Origin: Eukaryota sp. TZLM1-RC
Lineage: Eukaryota; Metamonada: BaSk clade
NCBI GenBank assembly: GCA_040285825.1
Contig: JAUPSS010000012.1
Location: 186,001 to 250,000, forward strand
DNA: 64,000 nucleotides
Direction: 5' to 3'
Below, piece by piece: positions 16,972-25,817 of the stretch (positions within the stretch are counted from its first letter, which is position 1; every line of letters begins with the position of its first letter). Below the pieces are notes generated by a model. That model did no database searches, had not been told where the DNA came from, and saw only the letters and a list, made by a program, of their open reading frames with translations. The position numbers and the translations under genes are program-made.

Positions 16972-19827
16972 TTAATTAATGGCCTGAAAAGCCGCGATGA
17001 TAACCCTCCTTCCTCTCTGAGGAAGAGTAATGTCCCTTCGTTGAAGGAGAACAATCCACCATCCACGGTGAGTAATCCACCATCCACGGTGAGTAATCCT
17101 TCCTTCGGGAAGAGTAATCCTCCTAAGGAGAGTGAGCTTTCCGCTGAGAAGAGCCTTGCCTCTCAGAAAGAAAGCCACCTCCCCAATAAGGAGAGTGAAC
17201 TTCACACTGAGGAGAGCCTTTCCTCCCAGAAAGGAAGTCACCTCCCTAATAAGGAGAGAGGTAACCACGATATGGATGTAACAGAACTGTACACATATCC
17301 CAATAACCCCTCGGAGCTCCTTCCTTGTAGGAAGAGTTTTCTCACTCCGAGCGAGCAACGGAGATTCAAAGCGTTTGTTGTAAGTAATAAATCTGACGCT
17401 TGTGCAGAAGGTGAAGGAGGCGAAGGCGAGCAACGGTCTACGACTAGCTCCTCACGTAAAACTCCCCCCTCACCTACTTCTGACATCAGCTCAAGTGAGG
17501 AACCTCAAAGTGATTCCAGAGGATCTCTTAATCAGAACTACAGCAGGAGAGGGGATGAGAGCGATGATGAACCACCTCATTCACCCAATCCTCCTAATCC
17601 AACTCCTAGTTTCCCATCTACGGAAAGGACTTCTCAGGGTCTTTACCGAAGGAAATTAGCAAAGGCAGTTGAGGCTGTAACTAGAGATTTCTTATTGGAC
17701 CTCATCGCCAATCCTCCCGAAGATGTAATGGATTGGAGTGATGACGAATTATTAAAAATGGCTGAGAATGAGTCAGAGCGTCTTGCGGGAGACGTAGACC
17801 CAGCCGAATGTGAGAAGGTCCGACGTGACTATTTAGCGAAACGTTGGCCCTTCTTCTTTGGGGAAGCCCACGGCAAAACACTTGACGACGACGTCTACGA
17901 GAGTTATGATCAGAGTCCAAATCTTTTGAAGAGACTGGATGATCTTACCGATTCGGCAGTCTCGTGTGGAATGAGTGCAGTCGAGGATTGCTATTTTAGC
18001 GCACCTCGTTCAAAGTATCAAGCTGCTACTCCCAGGCCTGTCAAATGGCATAGGGATGCAATTGATGACCACAAAATATATTTCAGTGGAAATCAAGAAG
18101 CTTACGACAGATTATTTTGGATAGCCAAAATGTATCCTCATAATCAACAAGGTAGAAACCTTAGAGGCGTCGTAAGGCATTTCCTAGTGGAGAACGTACA
18201 TCCAAAAGATTCCATTGCGGACATTTTTATTATGCTTGGGGGCAGATTCGATGAATCTCGAGGTGACACCCTTCAATTTCATACCAAAGAGTCCTACATT
18301 AGAGAAATAGGCACTAGGGTAATTGAATTGAAAGAGCAGCGTGTTGGCCCTAACAAGTTAAAACTAGTATACCCTGATGCATGGATGGCTAAACTTAAGG
18401 CATGGGTTGATAGCTGGCCCGACCAAAATGTTTTTGAGAATGTCTTAATAAAAAGCAGTTGCCTTCCATATGATCATAAACTAGCAGGGGTCCCTAGAGG
18501 ATCTAAAGATGCACCAGATTGGGTGGATTTAAGACCACCAGCCCAGACGGTACCTGTGCAGGAGGAACCTCCTAAGACAAGATTTATCATTAAGTTGGGC
18601 GAAACATTGCCTTCAGAAGAGAGGAATATGAACCTATTTGGTACACCTTCTGTAGGGCCTCTGGCATCTAGGAGAGCTTCTTGCGAAGCAACTCCTACAC
18701 AAGCATCTGTTATAAAATCATCTATACCCACGCAACCCCTAGGAACGAATGCTCCTAGAGATTCTCTCGTCGACACCCTCGGTCTTTATAGAACTCCTGT
18801 AACAGACGAGGAGAAATTGAGGAAAAGAATAGACGACAAACTTAGATGCCTAGTTGAGTTAAATGAAGCGTTTGACGCCAAGAAGATCTTCGACTTCGTT
18901 CTTAACTTTGGCAATTGGGCTAAAACAGTTAGGGATCGCGATGGACCCACCAGAGCATTTACGCCGATCACCAAATACGGTCAACCTGTTCATCAGTACG
19001 ACTTCGTTAGATCTATGTTCTTCGAAGTGGACCCTTTGTATTTGAGATTTATGATCGAGGGTAAGGTGATGGCAGAATGGCAGAGTTTTTATGGAGGCCG
19101 AACAAACGTGTTAGGCAACAACCCATCTGACGCCGAAATCTGGGAATATTTGCTACTCAGCACCCAGTACAAATACCCTACCGATGTTGAGAAGGCTTTA
19201 AGGTCTGTAAGACCACCTGAGATCAGTCGCAAAATGACTGCTGAATCTTCATGGACAGCCTTCACGGAGCAGATCATATATATAATTCGACGCTCTACAA
19301 TTATGCCTGGAACGGATGGTAATCCGTCTGTCGTCTACCCAGCAAAAAGATTTCTCGAAACTATTAACGACAAAACAAACAATCAATTGATGGACACATA
19401 TATCATTTGGATTGGCAAGTTTGATTCAAGTAACGAGAAACTGGGCGATGCGATTTACGATTTAGGTAACGCATTTGTTAACAATGTCAATAGCCTTGAA
19501 TCCTCGATCAAAGATATGGATTTGATAAGAACAGCTTTTGGTGCTCACGCTCCTGCGCAAAAAGGACGAAGCCAGTCAAAAGGTCCTTTTAAGAACCCTA
19601 GAGTAAGCAGTCGACCTATCCCTTCAGAGCAATGGTGTAACTTATGTAAAACCAATAAACATCCTGAAGAGAAATGTTTTAAATTAGTGGGAAGACCTGG
19701 TTCAAAAAAGCGTCAAGGAGGTGAAAGACGTGATAAAAACGTAAAAGTAGTAGTAATAAATCAGATAATTATACATCTTTTAACAATAACCTTACAAATA
19801 ATTCAATCAAATCCATTTATAAAATGA
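16957..19827 (+). CDS. Gag polyprotein of the LTR element
   Basis: About 956 residues from the first ATG, which lies inside the 5' LTR. The N-terminal 250 residues are Ser/Pro/Glu-rich and contain a tandem duplication (repeated SHLPNKE-type units around 17117-17256). The middle is a long capsid-like helical region. The end carries one zinc knuckle CNLCKTNKHPEEKC (CX2CX4HX4C) near 19640. After DKN at 19740 the frame runs on for about 29 residues of unlikely sequence to a TGA at 19825. The adjacent frame continues with a natural Ser/Asn-rich linker into protease, so gag sense probably ends at the A-run 19735-19739. Confidence 0.85.
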   Translation: MDKASLINGLKSRDDNPPSSLRKSNVPSLKENNPPSTVSNPPSTVSNPSFGKSNPPKESELSAEKSLASQKESHLPNKESELHTEESLSSQKGSHLPNKERGNHDMDVTELYTYPNNPSELLPCRKSFLTPSEQRRFKAFVVSNKSDACAEGEGGEGEQRSTTSSSRKTPPSPTSDISSSEEPQSDSRGSLNQNYSRRGDESDDEPPHSPNPPNPTPSFPSTERTSQGLYRRKLAKAVEAVTRDFLLDLIANPPEDVMDWSDDELLKMAENESERLAGDVDPAECEKVRRDYLAKRWPFFFGEAHGKTLDDDVYESYDQSPNLLKRLDDLTDSAVSCGMSAVEDCYFSAPRSKYQAATPRPVKWHRDAIDDHKIYFSGNQEAYDRLFWIAKMYPHNQQGRNLRGVVRHFLVENVHPKDSIADIFIMLGGRFDESRGDTLQFHTKESYIREIGTRVIELKEQRVGPNKLKLVYPDAWMAKLKAWVDSWPDQNVFENVLIKSSCLPYDHKLAGVPRGSKDAPDWVDLRPPAQTVPVQEEPPKTRFIIKLGETLPSEERNMNLFGTPSVGPLASRRASCEATPTQASVIKSSIPTQPLGTNAPRDSLVDTLGLYRTPVTDEEKLRKRIDDKLRCLVELNEAFDAKKIFDFVLNFGNWAKTVRDRDGPTRAFTPITKYGQPVHQYDFVRSMFFEVDPLYLRFMIEGKVMAEWQSFYGGRTNVLGNNPSDAEIWEYLLLSTQYKYPTDVEKALRSVRPPEISRKMTAESSWTAFTEQIIYIIRRSTIMPGTDGNPSVVYPAKRFLETINDKTNNQLMDTYIIWIGKFDSSNEKLGDAIYDLGNAFVNNVNSLESSIKDMDLIRTAFGAHAPAQKGRSQSKGPFKNPRVSSRPIPSEQWCNLCKTNKHPEEKCFKLVGRPGSKKRQGGERRDKNVKVVVINQIIIHLLTITLQIIQSNPFIK

Positions 19828-21188
19828 GCAAAACAGATTCGAATTATAATCACCTAAATCCATTAAACAAATTTAGAGAGTTATCCAATCCTGTGGGTTC
19901 TATCCACAGTGTTAGACTATCCAGGGTAGCAGAGGACCAAGAAAGTTCTAACGGGGAACTTTGGTTAACCTGCACCATAAATAACGTGGAAGTACAAGGC
20001 GAAATTGATAATGGAGCTGCATTTTCAGCATTATCAATGGATTTAGCCTCTAAATGTAATATGACAGTTAATGACAATAAGACTGTCGAATACTTATCGG
20101 CAAATGGTATTCGCTCCACGACCCTGGGATGTGCAAGTGGTGTTCTTGCTCTAAATGTGGGAAGCTTGGCCACTCAAGTGTTTTTAAGGATCGAATTCCA
20201 GATCATTCCTGGTACCAATAATTTTTTGATCGGAAGAGACTTATTACAAACCTTGGGGCTACGCACGGAGCACGGTTTTAATATTAATGTGGATCGCGAA
20301 CATCGCACCATCTTAAATGCTGAATGTGAGTTCGATAATAGAATTTGTCAACCAATTAGATTCATAGAACAATTGAGTAATAAATCAGACTTAGGTAATG
20401 ATTTTGGGCATTCCACATTTAGACATGAGTTAGATGAGTTGGGCTGTAGAATATGCCTGGATGACATTAGGGACGTGGAACGCCTAGTCGTGCTACTCGA
20501 AAAATATAGAAATGTATTTAGTGGGCTACCTCACCCGGATGGAATTGATTGTGAGCCGATGACCATTCCATTTTATGACGAAAATAAGGTCGTCCAAAGG
20601 AAACCTCGAAGATTAAACCCAGAAAAACAACGGGTAGCCGAGGAAATTTTTAACGAATTGATCCGTAACGGATTTGCTGTGCCCGCAAAGTCTCAATTCA
20701 GTAGTCCCATCTGTCTTGTGATTTACCCTGATCACAGGAAACCACGATTAACTGGCGATTTTAGTGGTATTGGTGGAGTAAATGATTTAACTAAACCTGT
20801 AGAGGCAAATTTGCCCAGGATTAGCGACATTTTAGAGTTTCTAAGTAAAGCTAATTATATAGCAACTCTAGATTTACCTAAGCCATTTTGGCAGCTCAAA
20901 ATTGCAGAAGAGGATATTGATAAAACTACCGTATCAATTCCCGGGATGTCGATCAGTTTTAAAAGGGCTTGTTTTGGTTTGAAGAACGTTCCTGCAGTCT
21001 TCCAGAACATGAAGATGGAAATATTTGATTCTGAGGGCGTATTCATTTATATCGATGATATAATAATAGTAGCTTCGACCCTGGATGAATTTCTATCTAG
21101 AGTAGGTACGGTCCTAGAACGCGCGAAACGTTTTAGAGTTAACTTGGCCTACCCAAGTGTAGCTTTACCACTTGCAAACATGAAATAA
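19737..21188 (+). CDS. Pol, first part: protease and reverse transcriptase
   Basis: This frame is open from 19737. An ATG at 19824 overlaps the gag stop as ATGA. The protease-like region has EIDNGAAFSAL near 20005, with Asn where retropepsins have Thr or Ser after the catalytic Asp, and ILIGRD-like FLIGRDLL near 20225. RT has PRRLNPEK, FVSPI-like FSSPICLV, TGDFSGI, TLDLPKPFWQLK (motif A), FGLKNVPAVFQ (motif B) and YIDDIII (motif C) near 21047. The frame then goes astray after about 21152, and the conserved KC-x-F...LGR stretch that ends RT continues in the next frame. Confidence 0.85.
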   Translation, partial: KRKSSSNKSDNYTSFNNNLTNNSIKSIYKMSKTDSNYNHLNPLNKFRELSNPVGSIHSVRLSRVAEDQESSNGELWLTCTINNVEVQGEIDNGAAFSALSMDLASKCNMTVNDNKTVEYLSANGIRSTTLGCASGVLALNVGSLATQVFLRIEFQIIPGTNNFLIGRDLLQTLGLRTEHGFNINVDREHRTILNAECEFDNRICQPIRFIEQLSNKSDLGNDFGHSTFRHELDELGCRICLDDIRDVERLVVLLEKYRNVFSGLPHPDGIDCEPMTIPFYDENKVVQRKPRRLNPEKQRVAEEIFNELIRNGFAVPAKSQFSSPICLVIYPDHRKPRLTGDFSGIGGVNDLTKPVEANLPRISDILEFLSKANYIATLDLPKPFWQLKIAEEDIDKTTVSIPGMSISFKRACFGLKNVPAVFQNMKMEIFDSEGVFIYIDDIIIVASTLDEFLSRVGTVLERAKRFRVNLAYPSVALPLANMK

Positions 21189-23605
21189 AAATTCTAGGTA
21201 GGATTTTTGTAAACAAAACCCGTTATATAGATGAATCTAGGATTGAGGGACTGATCAACCTACCCAAACCCAGGACATTACCTGAAGTTAGGAGTTTTAT
21301 AGGATCGATCAATTATATACGTGACTGGTTGCCAAATTTGTCTGACTTGATAGAACCAATCAACAAATTAACCAGAAACAAACCGTCAAAAATCAAGTGG
21401 ACTCCTGATCATGACGAGGCTTTTGGTAAGATTATAAATCTTATCAAAGCAAATATCCCTCTTGAATTGCCCTCAGAAGACAAGCATATTTTAATAAGTG
21501 CTGACGCGTCCGATGTGGCTGTAGGTGGAGTAATATGGCAAGAAGCTAACCCACCTAAAGTTCCTACGACACCGCTAATTAAGAGAAAGGTTGTACCTAT
21601 TGCCTTCTTTAGCAGATTATTATCAACTTCACAAAAGAATTGGTCTGTACTTCAGAAAGAGTTGTATGCAATTTTACTAATTCTCATTGACAGTAGTTTA
21701 GAAAATTATTTAATTTCGAGGAAATTAACTATTTTCACTGATCATAGAAATTTAGCATACCTCATATCAGCTCCTGAAAAGAACAGAATTGTGAAGAGGT
21801 GGCTACCAATATTGTCAGAATTCAATTTTGATGTAGTCCATACTGCAGGCGAGGAGAATTATTGGGCAGACATGTTGTCTAGATTGGTTGACACCAAACC
21901 CAAAACTCCTCGAGTCCAACAAGTGACAAACTTGGCACCTCACAGAGTTGAAGAACAATTACCCTATTTAAATTTATTAACTAGAGTTAATTTGTTAAGG
22001 GATGATATTACTCAACCGTCCACAATTGAGCTACCCACGATCAATAGCTTATCTGCACTGAAAGAAGCAGTTGAGGATACTAAATTTGATTTATTTGACA
22101 CTTGGATCTCAAAGATTAGGCAAGAACAACTTATAGATGTTGATTCAAATCTTGATTATTATAAAGATTACAATTATAATTCAGATATTCAATTGTATAC
22201 CAACAATCGTGGGAAGATTGTCATCCCAGATAGTTTAAAGAAGCAGACTTTAACTATCATTCATGGACATGCAAATGTTGGCCATCCTAGTGTGACGACT
22301 AGCGTAAAGAAATTACTCAATAGTGATTACTTTTGGCCCGACATGCGCAAAGACATGATTAACCATATTAAGAGATGCCCAGCATGTCAAAAGACGGCAC
22401 ATGTGCCTAAAAATGTCATTGAATCATCTGGCTCTCATTGGGCTGATCGACCTTTTGCACGATTAAACGCAGATACTATTGGACCATTACAACAAGATGA
22501 TAATGGATTCAAATATTTAATAGTTTTTGTAGACTCGTTCACCAGGTATACGATCATTTGCCCTGTAAAGGAATTGAATGCAGTGGAGGCAACCAATCAC
22601 CTCCTATGGAGTGTAGTATCAATTTTTGGTATTCCACTGTTGATTCATAGTGACAATGGTATTGAATTTGCAAATGCCATATTCAAAAGGTTATGCGATT
22701 TATTAAACATTGAAGTAAGTCGTTCACTAACTAGCTTTTCACAAAGCAATGGTTTAGTAGAAAGACGACACAGAGACATTTTACAAAGTCTAAGAAAGAT
22801 TTTGGTGGACTCTGGCGATTATAGCAATTGGAGTGAATATATCCCAATTGTACAACTTCAAATCAATTCAACTATTAGTAGAGTTACTGGTCATTCGCCC
22901 TACAATTTAATGTTTGGTAGCGACCACAGCCCTAGAGCTGATCCTAGCAATATGTTTGAATTAATAAAATCAGCTAATGTTAATATTCCCTTTGTTAAAG
23001 ATCTTGAAGCAAAACTTGAAAGGATTTCAAAGAAGAGAGAAGAGGCAGAGCTCAGGCAAGCTCAACAACTGCCTGAAGTTAACAAACATAGGAACCCTTT
23101 TAATAAAGGTGACTTAGTTTTGCGATTAAAGACTAATGGTAAACTCCATGGTTGCTTCGCTGGCCCTTTTCTCGTTGAAGAAGTTAAATTCAATAAAAGT
23201 TTATTACTCAAGAATCTTGTCACTGTTTCGATGTCTACGGCAAGTATAAATCATTGTAAACTATACCTTTCAGACTTCCCTAAAGAAGATCTTGATTGGC
23301 ATAAGAATATTGCTGCTGGCGATATGGAAGAATCTGTAATCGTTAAAATTATAGATCACTTTGATTACGTAGATTCGAACAATAATAAAGTTCCTTATTG
23401 TACCGCAGTTTGGTATGGCGGCGAGACTTCGTCTGTCCCAGTTGCTGACGTCAAAAGCACTGAGGCATATCAAACATATTTGCGCTCTATTAGTCCTCAC
23501 ACTACCAGGAAACCGAAGGTATCTTCTAATTCCAAATCTAAGACTAATTCCCCTGCAGTCAGTACTCGTAGCTCTCGTTCGAGATCTAAGAGAGGGAAAA
23601 GGTAG
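21152..23605 (+). CDS. Pol, second part: RNase H, integrase and chromo-like tail
   Basis: Continues RT from a one-base frame change. Order: end of RT (KILGRIF, LRSFIG-like VRSFIGSINY), RNase H (ADASDVAVGGV, LQKELYAI, FTDHRNLAYL, ENYWADMLSR), then integrase with its HHCC finger (HGHANVGH...CPACQ) and D-D-E core (NADTIGP, HSDNGIEF, NGLVERRHRD), GDLVLRLK and GPFLVEE. The C-terminus has VIVKIIDHF...CTAVWYGGE, which resembles a chromodomain, and a basic RSSRSRSKRGKR end. The first ATG in frame is at 21329. The stop codon abuts the 3' LTR. All three integrase catalytic residues are present. Confidence 0.9.
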   Translation, partial: PKCSFTTCKHEIKILGRIFVNKTRYIDESRIEGLINLPKPRTLPEVRSFIGSINYIRDWLPNLSDLIEPINKLTRNKPSKIKWTPDHDEAFGKIINLIKANIPLELPSEDKHILISADASDVAVGGVIWQEANPPKVPTTPLIKRKVVPIAFFSRLLSTSQKNWSVLQKELYAILLILIDSSLENYLISRKLTIFTDHRNLAYLISAPEKNRIVKRWLPILSEFNFDVVHTAGEENYWADMLSRLVDTKPKTPRVQQVTNLAPHRVEEQLPYLNLLTRVNLLRDDITQPSTIELPTINSLSALKEAVEDTKFDLFDTWISKIRQEQLIDVDSNLDYYKDYNYNSDIQLYTNNRGKIVIPDSLKKQTLTIIHGHANVGHPSVTTSVKKLLNSDYFWPDMRKDMINHIKRCPACQKTAHVPKNVIESSGSHWADRPFARLNADTIGPLQQDDNGFKYLIVFVDSFTRYTIICPVKELNAVEATNHLLWSVVSIFGIPLLIHSDNGIEFANAIFKRLCDLLNIEVSRSLTSFSQSNGLVERRHRDILQSLRKILVDSGDYSNWSEYIPIVQLQINSTISRVTGHSPYNLMFGSDHSPRADPSNMFELIKSANVNIPFVKDLEAKLERISKKREEAELRQAQQLPEVNKHRNPFNKGDLVLRLKTNGKLHGCFAGPFLVEEVKFNKSLLLKNLVTVSMSTASINHCKLYLSDFPKEDLDWHKNIAAGDMEESVIVKIIDHFDYVDSNNNKVPYCTAVWYGGETSSVPVADVKSTEAYQTYLRSISPHTTRKPKVSSNSKSKTNSPAVSTRSSRSRSKRGKR
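23588..23602 (+). other. Polypurine tract
   Basis: AAGAGAGGGAAAAGG, all purine, three bases from the 3' LTR. It doubles as codons for the last basic residues of Pol. Expected primer site for plus-strand synthesis. Confidence 0.75.
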
Positions 23606-23741
23606 TGTTGTATTGTGGACAATTAGTCTAGTACATTTGTATTTATATAGTATAGTTCACTAGTGATGGCCTTTATAAGGGCCGGTGAAATTCTAATAAA
23701 TTATTCCTTATTCTTTGTTATCATATATGGATAAAGCATCA
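23606..23741 (+). repeat. 3' LTR (136 bp)
   Basis: Same as the 5' LTR except two substitutions in the first 20 bases. Followed by ATAG, the right target duplication. Confidence 0.92.
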
Positions 23742-23745
23742 ATAG

Positions 23746-24233
23746 GTACCAAAATCCCGCATTCAATACGAGAAAGAAGATCCCCGTTACTACATCTCAT
23801 GGTTGATTAGCTTGTATAAGTGAAAGTTTGCAATTGCTGAAGCAAGAACTAGTAATAAGCAATGGCCTCAATATCTGCGTAGTAGATAGTTTTGAATTAT
23901 TATGCAGGAAAAAAGAATGTACACCTAGGAAATGTGTTTGAAATCCCCCGGGTGTTTCACCAGATGAAAATCAAAGCCAACTGTTAATTCTTCCTCCATA
24001 AACACTTGCTTTGTCAGAAACTTGCAAATGTCTATGAGTGTTGACGAGCAATAATATAAAATGTATAACAAAACAATTGGTTCAATAAAGGTATTGCGTT
24101 TCAAAGAATCATACTGGCAACATTGTAGACGTGTGTCATAAATCAGCAACTCAGCCAGTTGATATTTCAAACACTTCTTGGGAATTCCTCATTATTTTAT
24201 CAATCAATCATTAATCACCCAATCTTCATTTTG
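23746..24233. other. Intergenic, nothing recognised
   Basis: Sequence between the LTR element and the RING/B-box gene, which includes that gene's promoter. No element assigned. Confidence 0.45.
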
Positions 24234-25817
24234 ATGAGTAATCCACACTGCCACATCTGTTGTAAACTGTTGCCAGAACCTACCATCCCTCATCGTGTCT
24301 ACAACTTCTGTTGTGTTAAATGTCTCAAAAGTTGGCAGAGAAGCTCTTCATCCTGCAGTTCTTGTCGTCAAGAAATAGCATCAGGTCCTACACACATAAT
24401 CATCACTCTTACTCCCCCAACGGAGACGACCCAGGCCTCTTCCCACTGTAATGAGTGTGAAGCAGAGACTCCCACTCTTTACTGTTCTGAATGTGATCTG
24501 TACTACTGCCAAGAATGTTCAATGGAAGCCCACAAGTTTAAAGCTCTTCAATACCACAAGATCGCACCCATCGCACCCATCGCTGAAAAAATTACCTCTT
24601 CCATCCATCATTGTCCTGTCCACGACTCTGACCAGTTTTGTACCGTGTGCAAGACCACAACGACAGATACGGGTCTCTTTGACCCTGATGAATCAACTTG
24701 TATCACTAAAGAAGAGTTAATGAAGGTCATGACCTCAAGAACCAATGATGAATCAAAGCTCAAATGTTTGATTCATTTCATCAACCAAGGAGAAGTAGAT
24801 GACGATTATGGTGATGAACTCACAGAAAGCAGGCTTTGTATTCAAGATTTAACCTGGGGTTTAAACTTTGATTTATCATTAATTTCTAATTCAATTTTAA
24901 AATACTTGTTTTCAAGATTTGGATTTCTTAACCTAGTCAACTTCACCATTGAGCAAACTAATGCCCAGTTCTTTTCGCTATTGGTTAATAACTTTTCATT
25001 TGAAATAGTCCCTGAAGTAGCAGATGTCCCTGATGAGATGCTTTCAAATCTTTCTTTATCAAAACCACTTACCTCCAATCAAGAGACATGGTTGGAAATG
25101 TTGATTAAAAGAAGTTCCAAATATGAAGAACTTTCTGTTAAACTTTTTGGCAAAGAGTATGTTGACAAACTGTGGGTTGGAATTTGGGGCTATTCAGTTT
25201 CTCCTAATGATTTGAAAAATCATTTAGAAAAAGTGTTTGCGTTGCAATATTCTCATATCAGAATTAAACTTATTAGCAGGTCTTATCATGTTTATAACCA
25301 CCAAGACTTTTCTTTCTTTGATGTCGTTGTTTTTGATTCCTGGAACTGTCACTGTCCCGGCCATTACCTAAACCAGTTGTTGGAAGCTGGTAAAGGTTTG
25401 GTTTTGTTCAACACCAATCCAAACAACACTATTGGCTTCTCCTACTCTTGTTTGAGCGGGGGTTCATTGGAATGGATGAGGAAAAAGGCTTACATGAAGA
25501 TGAAGAAAGTTCTACCCAATGATCCAATATTAACAGATGTTGGATCATTCTCAAGTAATTGTGGACGAAAAGATGTCAAACAGATTAATGGAATATTGGT
25601 GGCAACAATTGGTAACAAAATTCCTTTAATTGTAAAAAATAAAGTTGGTTGTGGTAGATTGGTCGAGTTCAATTGCTTCAGCGCTAGTACTGACGGCAAC
25701 CCTGGTGAAACCACTTGGAATTGGCCTGCTTCAACTGATGGTGGCCAATTGATTGCAAATTCTATCGTTTGGGTTGCTCAATTAGAGCAAATTCAGCCGT
25801 TTTATTTGGTAGAGTGA
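24234..25817 (+). CDS. RING/B-box zinc-finger protein with C-terminal GATase-like domain
   Basis: 527 residues from the ATG at 24234, where MSNPHCHICCKLL begins a RING-like C-x2-C module (ending CSSCRQE). Two B-box-like clusters follow: CNECEAETPTLYCSECDLYYCQEC...H...H, and HHCPVHDSDQFCTVC. Such N-termini mark TRIM-like ubiquitin ligases. The last 200 residues are different: FFDVVVFDSW...LLEAGKGLVLFN, SYSCLSGGS, DPILTDVGSFSSNCGR, IPLIVKNKVGCGRLVEFNCF and STDGGQLIANSIVWVA. This is the pattern of class-I-glutamine-amidotransferase-like domains found at the end of bacterial and protist surface or signalling proteins, usually without a catalytic Cys. Role unknown; a sensor head coupled to ubiquitination is an inference. 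Confidence 0.7.
   Translation: MSNPHCHICCKLLPEPTIPHRVYNFCCVKCLKSWQRSSSSCSSCRQEIASGPTHIIITLTPPTETTQASSHCNECEAETPTLYCSECDLYYCQECSMEAHKFKALQYHKIAPIAPIAEKITSSIHHCPVHDSDQFCTVCKTTTTDTGLFDPDESTCITKEELMKVMTSRTNDESKLKCLIHFINQGEVDDDYGDELTESRLCIQDLTWGLNFDLSLISNSILKYLFSRFGFLNLVNFTIEQTNAQFFSLLVNNFSFEIVPEVADVPDEMLSNLSLSKPLTSNQETWLEMLIKRSSKYEELSVKLFGKEYVDKLWVGIWGYSVSPNDLKNHLEKVFALQYSHIRIKLISRSYHVYNHQDFSFFDVVVFDSWNCHCPGHYLNQLLEAGKGLVLFNTNPNNTIGFSYSCLSGGSLEWMRKKAYMKMKKVLPNDPILTDVGSFSSNCGRKDVKQINGILVATIGNKIPLIVKNKVGCGRLVEFNCFSASTDGNPGETTWNWPASTDGGQLIANSIVWVAQLEQIQPFYLVE

Larger units (their letters stand above)
16836..23741 (+). mobile_element. Complete Ty3/Gypsy-like LTR retrotransposon
   Basis: 6,906 bp bounded by two 136-bp TG...CA LTRs and the 4-bp duplication ATAG (16832-16835 and 23742-23745). 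Internal order is gag, protease, RT, RNase H, integrase, the Ty3/Gypsy order. The LTRs differ at two positions, so insertion is fairly recent. It landed about 70 bp downstream of the decayed non-LTR element. Two frame changes (near 19737 and near 21152) divide the polyprotein; the second lies inside RT and looks like damage. Remnants of related elements occur at 7.4-8.1 and 54.2-54.4 kb. Confidence 0.93.

Noticed and set aside
19824-19827. ATGA overlap as proof of a separate pol gene start
   Set aside because: The pol frame is already open and natural-looking from 19737, so the overlap may be coincidence. Kept only as one of three options.
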